From NCBI GenBank assembly GCA_021826255.1, contig JAKBAZ010000033.1, forward strand, positions 1 to 10,252: a DNA stretch of 10,252 nucleotides, written 5' to 3'. The DNA is from Actinomycetes bacterium. Its GTDB lineage: Bacteria > Actinomycetota > Acidimicrobiia > Acidimicrobiales > RAAP-2. A program made the position numbers and the translations under genes. This document shows, in pieces, positions 7,023-10,252 of this stretch (position 1 is its first letter; each line of letters opens with the position of its first letter). The notes beneath the pieces were generated by a model. The model was not told where the DNA came from and did not search any database. It was given only the letters and a program-made list of their open reading frames with translations.

Positions 7023-7441
7023 ACGGCACCCTCGACGAAACGGCCGTCGCCGATCGAGTGAGAGTCGTCTTGACCCGACTCGGGCGACTCCTTCGCCAGC
7101 GCGCTGATGGTCTCACGCCGTCCCAACTGTCGGCGTTGACCCTGGTCGAAGACCACGGTCCCATGAGGGTGAGTGCACTCGCCGCCCTCGAGGCGGTGGA
7201 CCCCTCGGTGGCCTCACGCATCGTCGCCAGTCTCGAAGAGCAGGGCTGGTGCGAACGACGAGACGACCCGAGTGACCGGCGAGCGAGTGTCGTTGCGGTC
7301 ACCGAAGAGGGGCGACGACGAGCTTGGGCGGCCACGTCGGCGCGCACTCGATTCATCGCCGAACGGGTGGCCTCGCTCTCCGCGTCCGACCGGCGTCGCC
7401 TCGAGGCCGGTCTCGACGTGCTCGAACGGCTCGCGCGCTAA
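7019..7441 (+). CDS. MarR-family transcriptional regulator
   Basis: This 140-residue protein has the length and layout of MarR regulators: an N-terminal dimerisation helix (about 6-28), a winged helix-turn-helix at about 32-98, and C-terminal dimerisation helices. The recognition-helix region is VDPSVASRIVASLEEQGW (from residue 60), followed by the wing DDPSDRRASVVAVTEEGR (from residue 82), whose DxSDRR pattern is a MarR hallmark. The GTG start lies in the GTGA overlap with the MFS stop and has GAGGAGGT 6 nt upstream. MarR proteins are usually repressors released by small phenolic or toxic ligands. By position this one most likely represses the MFS gene and itself from the inverted repeat at 5225-5240. 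It might also affect the divergent oxidoreductase operon. No ligand can be inferred. Confidence 0.92.
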   Translation: MNGTLDETAVADRVRVVLTRLGRLLRQRADGLTPSQLSALTLVEDHGPMRVSALAALEAVDPSVASRIVASLEEQGWCERRDDPSDRRASVVAVTEEGRRRAWAATSARTRFIAERVASLSASDRRRLEAGLDVLERLAR

Positions 7442-8034
7442 CGGAGATGAGGGGCGAGTCTCGCCCACTCTTCGGGCAGAATCGAAAACATCACCGAGTC
7501 GCGAGCCTGACCCTCCTCGCCGCGAACGAGTGACGGGTGAGCTTGGCGCAGCACCCCCTCTTCGCGAGCGCCCAGTCGCGTGAGGGCCCTTCGACTGCGT
7601 TCGTTGCGAGCATCGGTTTTGAACTCGACGCGACCCACCCCGATGCCCTCGAAGCAGTGGCGCAGGAGAACCCCCTTCACTCGTCGATTCAGTCCCGTGC
7701 CCTGGTGGGCTTCGGCGAGCCACGTACCCCCAATCTCCACGACGTCGGGGGCGGGTCGATCGGAGAACCATCGCGGCGACATCAGTCGAGTCGCCCCCGC
7801 GACGTCGCCCCCGACAACCACGACGTAGGGGGCACACACACCCTCACTCGCCTCGTCGAGGAGTCGTGCGACGTACTCGGCGGCCTCGTCGGGCCCGTTG
7901 GGCACCACGGTGAAGCCGTACGTGTCGCGCTGGCGAGCGACTCGTTCGAGGAGGGGGGCGTCGTCGACCTCGAGTGGTCGCACGTGAACTCCGGCGCCCT
8001 CGAGGGGCACCCAGTACGGGAGGAGACTCGACAT
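7438..8034 (-). CDS. GNAT-family N-acetyltransferase (RimJ/RimL-like)
   Basis: This 198-residue protein belongs to the GNAT acetyltransferases, which move an acetyl group from acetyl-CoA to an amine. The start VHVRPLEVDDAPLLERVAR (from residue 16) is typical of the RimJ/RimL-like branch. The acetyl-CoA pyrophosphate loop is HQGTGLNRRVKGVLLRHCF at 110-128, and VEFKTDARNERSRRALTRLG (about 136-155) is the family's following beta-strand and helix, with the conserved Asn and the SRRAL pattern. RimJ/RimL proteins acetylate N-terminal amines of ribosomal proteins, but relatives act on antibiotics and small molecules, so the substrate is open. The ATG at 8034 has a weak AGGGTGG 4 nt upstream. The gene converges on marR and the two stops share 4 bp. 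It is divergent from the MurE-like gene. Confidence 0.88.
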   Translation of the reverse strand: MSSLLPYWVPLEGAGVHVRPLEVDDAPLLERVARQRDTYGFTVVPNGPDEAAEYVARLLDEASEGVCAPYVVVVGGDVAGATRLMSPRWFSDRPAPDVVEIGGTWLAEAHQGTGLNRRVKGVLLRHCFEGIGVGRVEFKTDARNERSRRALTRLGAREEGVLRQAHPSLVRGEEGQARDSVMFSILPEEWARLAPHLR

Positions 8035-8137
8035 TGGACCACCCTAGGAGCGTTGGCGGTGGTTCGGTTGAGTGCCGAGACCCGGCTCCTTCGCGGTCCT
8101 TACCGTCTCCTTAGCCCGAACGTGATAGAGACCAATA
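8035..8137. promoter_or_regulatory. Divergent intergenic region between GNAT and MurE-like genes, with a weak candidate promoter
   Basis: This 103-bp gap must hold the promoters of both flanking genes. On the plus strand TTACCG (8100-8105) and GATAGA (8124-8129), 18 bp apart, could be -35 and -10 boxes. That places the start of the RNA at about 8136-8138, on the GTG start codon itself. There is no clear Shine-Dalgarno before that GTG, which fits a leaderless message. The match to consensus is poor. I see no operator-like repeat. Confidence 0.28.
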
Positions 8138-10225
8138 GTGCCGGTTCACAGTTTTGACCAGGCGTGGGACGAACCGATCCGGCGACCCATCGCCCTCGAC
8201 GACCTTCTCGCCCACGTCCCGGGGGCGACGTCGCGCGGTCGCGCCGTCGTGGAGGGAGTGGTGCTCGATAGTCGAGACGCGCGCCCCGGCGACCTCTTCG
8301 TGGCCCTGCCCGGAGCGCACCGTGACGGAGCGGACTTCGCGTCGGACGCGCTGGCTCGAGGGGCTACGGCCGTCCTCACCGAACGCCCCCTCGATCTCGC
8401 GGGAGCCCAGTTGCTCGTGCCCTCCGTGCGCAGCGCACTCGGACCCGTGAGCGCGGCGGTCTACGGCTTTCCCTCCGAACGACTGGACGTCATTGGAGTG
8501 ACGGGGACCAACGGCAAAACGACGACGGCCGAGCTCATCCGCGTCACTCTGTCGAGTGACGAGCACCCGGTCGCACAGCTCGGTACGACGGGTATCTACC
8601 TCGGTTCGGACCTGATCGCCGACTCGGAACTCTCGACCCCTCAGGCCCCGGACCTCCAACGCATCTTCGCCGGAGTCGCCGTACGCGGGGCGCGCCGTGC
8701 GGTGATGGAGGTCACGTCCCACGGTCTTCACCAGCATCGCGTCGACGGAACTCGATTCCGGGTCGGGGTCTTTCTCAATCTCTCTCCCGAACACCTCGAC
8801 TATCACCGGACGATGGAGAACTACTACCGGGCCAAGCGCCGACTCTTCGACCCCGGTCGCTGTGAGAGTGCGATCATCTGCGTGGATGACGAGTGGGGCG
8901 CGCGACTCGCCTCCGAGCTCGAGATTCCCGTGCGGACATTCTCCACTCGCGCCCCGGCCGACGTCGAGGTTCGAGTCGACTCTCGCGGACTCGACGGCGT
9001 CGTCGTCACGATGGGTGACGAGGCGGGGACAGTGACCATTCACTCCTCACTCGTGGGACGAGTGAACGGCGCCAATATCGCCGCCGCGTTCCTCGTGGCT
9101 CGCCATTTCGGCATGAGTGCCGCGGGGGCTAAGGAGAGGCTCGAGCACTGTACGGCCCCTCCAGGGCGTTTCGAAGTCGTGAGTCGGGACGAACCCTTTC
9201 TCGTCGTGAGTGACTACGCCCATACTCCCGACGCCCTCGGATTCGTCATCGACACCGCTCGAGAGATCGCATCGGGTCAGGTGCGACTGGTCTTTGGGGC
9301 TCGCGGTGGTCGCTACGTCGACAAGCGTCCGTTGATGGCCGCAGAAGCCTCCCGGGCTGACGAGGTGTGGCTGACGACCGACAGCCCCGGCGACGAGGAC
9401 CCCGCACTCATCGCCGCTCAGGTCGCCTCCGGATTCCGGGGTGACGTGGTGGTCCACCAGGAACCGGACCGCGCCCGGGCTATTCGCGGGGCCCTCGCGG
9501 CGTCGAGTGCCGGCGACGTGGTCGTGATCACGGGACGCGGCCCCGAGGCCACCCAGCGCTTCGGAGAGACCACCCGTCACCTCGACGATCGAGTCGAGGC
9601 CCGTCTCGGTCTTGACGCCCTCGTGGCCCCCACTCTCGACGAGTCCGTCTCGGTGGTGGTGTGGGCGAGACATCACGAAGCGGTGATCGAACGGGCCCTC
9701 GTCTCCGTTCTCGCTCAAACCCTCGCGCCTCGTGAGGTCATCCTCGTTGACGACGGCTCGGGGGACGCCACGGTGGACATCGCGCGGCGCGTGGGGGTGA
9801 CCGTGGTGCGCGGAGCGGCCCGCGGACGCTCATTCTGTCGAAACCTCGGAGCGGCGCGTTCGGTCGGTCCGTGGATTGCTTTTCTCGACGGGTCGGACTT
9901 GTGGCACCCCGAGAAACTCGAACGTCAAATGTCCGCACTGCGTGATCGGGGCGCTCTCGCGAGCGTCACTGGGTGGACCGGGTCGTCGTCGTGGGTCGAG
10001 AGTGCTCCACGTCTCTGGTCCCCGGACGAGGACACCTCGGTACTTCGAGAACGACGGGCCTCGACACTCCTACTTCGTCGGGACCTCTTCGGCGGGCTCC
10101 ACGGCTTTGACGTGAATACGGCCGACCCGGGGGATGAGCGATTCTTCGCCCGCCTCGAGGGTCGAGCCGACGTCGTCGTCGTGGCGAGGGATCTCGTTCG
10201 AGGGCTGGGTCGACGCAGCGCTTAG
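8138..10225 (+). CDS. MurE-like Mur ligase fused to a C-terminal GT2-family glycosyltransferase domain
   Basis: This 695-residue protein has two parts. Residues 1-490 are a full MurE-like ligase, the ATP-dependent type that adds an amino acid to a UDP-MurNAc-peptide in the cytoplasm. The N-terminal UDP-binding domain has VLDSRDARPGDLFVALPG (42-59). The central domain has the ATP loop GVTGTNGKTTT (120-130), EVTSHGLHQHRVDG (191-204), NLSPEHLDYH (214-223) and the lysine usually carbamylated, K233 in YYRAKRRLF. The C-terminal domain has PPGRFEVV and SDYAHTPDAL. The diaminopimelate signature DNPR is DSPG at 415-418, and GKGHE is GRGPE at 466-470. Residues 501-690 form a GT-A fold of family GT2: SVLAQT (523-528), VILVDDGSGDATVDIARR (534-551) and RNLGAARSVGPWIAFLDGSDLWHPEKL (568-594). 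The link is about 12 residues with no start codon suited to a separate gene. The GTG start is at the expected distance from the first motif. There are no other cell-wall genes nearby, so it may be a paralogue of the housekeeping enzyme. Confidence 0.88.
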   Translation: MPVHSFDQAWDEPIRRPIALDDLLAHVPGATSRGRAVVEGVVLDSRDARPGDLFVALPGAHRDGADFASDALARGATAVLTERPLDLAGAQLLVPSVRSALGPVSAAVYGFPSERLDVIGVTGTNGKTTTAELIRVTLSSDEHPVAQLGTTGIYLGSDLIADSELSTPQAPDLQRIFAGVAVRGARRAVMEVTSHGLHQHRVDGTRFRVGVFLNLSPEHLDYHRTMENYYRAKRRLFDPGRCESAIICVDDEWGARLASELEIPVRTFSTRAPADVEVRVDSRGLDGVVVTMGDEAGTVTIHSSLVGRVNGANIAAAFLVARHFGMSAAGAKERLEHCTAPPGRFEVVSRDEPFLVVSDYAHTPDALGFVIDTAREIASGQVRLVFGARGGRYVDKRPLMAAEASRADEVWLTTDSPGDEDPALIAAQVASGFRGDVVVHQEPDRARAIRGALAASSAGDVVVITGRGPEATQRFGETTRHLDDRVEARLGLDALVAPTLDESVSVVVWARHHEAVIERALVSVLAQTLAPREVILVDDGSGDATVDIARRVGVTVVRGAARGRSFCRNLGAARSVGPWIAFLDGSDLWHPEKLERQMSALRDRGALASVTGWTGSSSWVESAPRLWSPDEDTSVLRERRASTLLLRRDLFGGLHGFDVNTADPGDERFFARLEGRADVVVVARDLVRGLGRRSA

Positions 10226-10252
10226 GGTCGTGGGGACGGTCGCACCTCACCT

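Noticed and set aside
8038..8063. Inverted repeat ACCACC...GGTGGT upstream of the GNAT gene
   Set aside because: The arms are only 6 bp with a 14-nt loop in GC-rich DNA. Chance is a sufficient explanation.
8111..9043. 310-codon minus-strand open frame opposite the MurE-like gene
   Set aside because: Antisense to conserved Mur ligase motifs, and it has no domain of its own. Its start lies inside the ligase coding region.
1..10252. Frequent short words such as CTCGA, GAGTCG and ACTCG throughout
   Set aside because: They follow from high GC with codon preference for CTC, GAG, GTC and CGA-type codons in both directions. No regular spacing or array was seen.
10226..10252. Possible terminator or next gene after the MurE-GT2 stop
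   Set aside because: Only 27 bases remain, with no hairpin, T-run or start codon with a ribosome site.

Overview
The window is high-GC, densely packed bacterial DNA. Genes overlap by a few bases, GTG starts are common and Shine-Dalgarno sites are G-rich. Combined with the MMPL, MarR/DHA2 and Mur ligase types, this suggests an actinobacterium. A deep-branching lineage such as Acidimicrobiia is a reasonable guess, but the sequence alone does not prove it. I see no rRNA, tRNA, CRISPR array, insertion sequence or phage gene, and no gene-free stretch reaches 300 bases.

Layout. (1) 2-658, plus strand: the C-terminal end of an MMPL/RND-type membrane transporter cut by the window edge. (2) 5147 down to 662, minus strand: a four-gene operon for a 2-oxoacid (probably pyruvate) : ferredoxin oxidoreductase, in the order gamma, alpha, beta, then a large flavoprotein that joins a GltD-like NAD(P)H/FAD module to a two-cluster ferredoxin domain. 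Every junction overlaps, so the four products are probably made together. The oxidoreductase would split a 2-oxoacid with CoA into acyl-CoA and CO2. The flavoprotein probably passes the electrons between ferredoxin-type clusters and NAD(P). (3) 5265-7441, plus strand, divergent from the operon: a 14-helix-type DHA2 MFS exporter overlapping a MarR-family repressor by 4 bp. A perfect 7+7 bp inverted repeat just upstream of the exporter is a good candidate for the MarR operator. (4) 8034 down to 7438, minus strand: a RimJ/RimL-like GNAT acetyltransferase that converges on marR with a 4-bp stop-codon overlap. (5) 8138-10225, plus strand: a 695-residue protein made of a complete MurE-like peptide ligase followed directly by a GT2-type glycosyltransferase domain.

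The MurE-GT2 fusion is the most unusual item. The ligase half keeps the ATP-site and carbamylated-lysine motifs but has lost the signature that marks diaminopimelate-adding MurE. The GT2 half keeps the fold signature but has changes at the nucleotide- and metal-binding positions. It may be a specialised paralogue rather than the housekeeping MurE.
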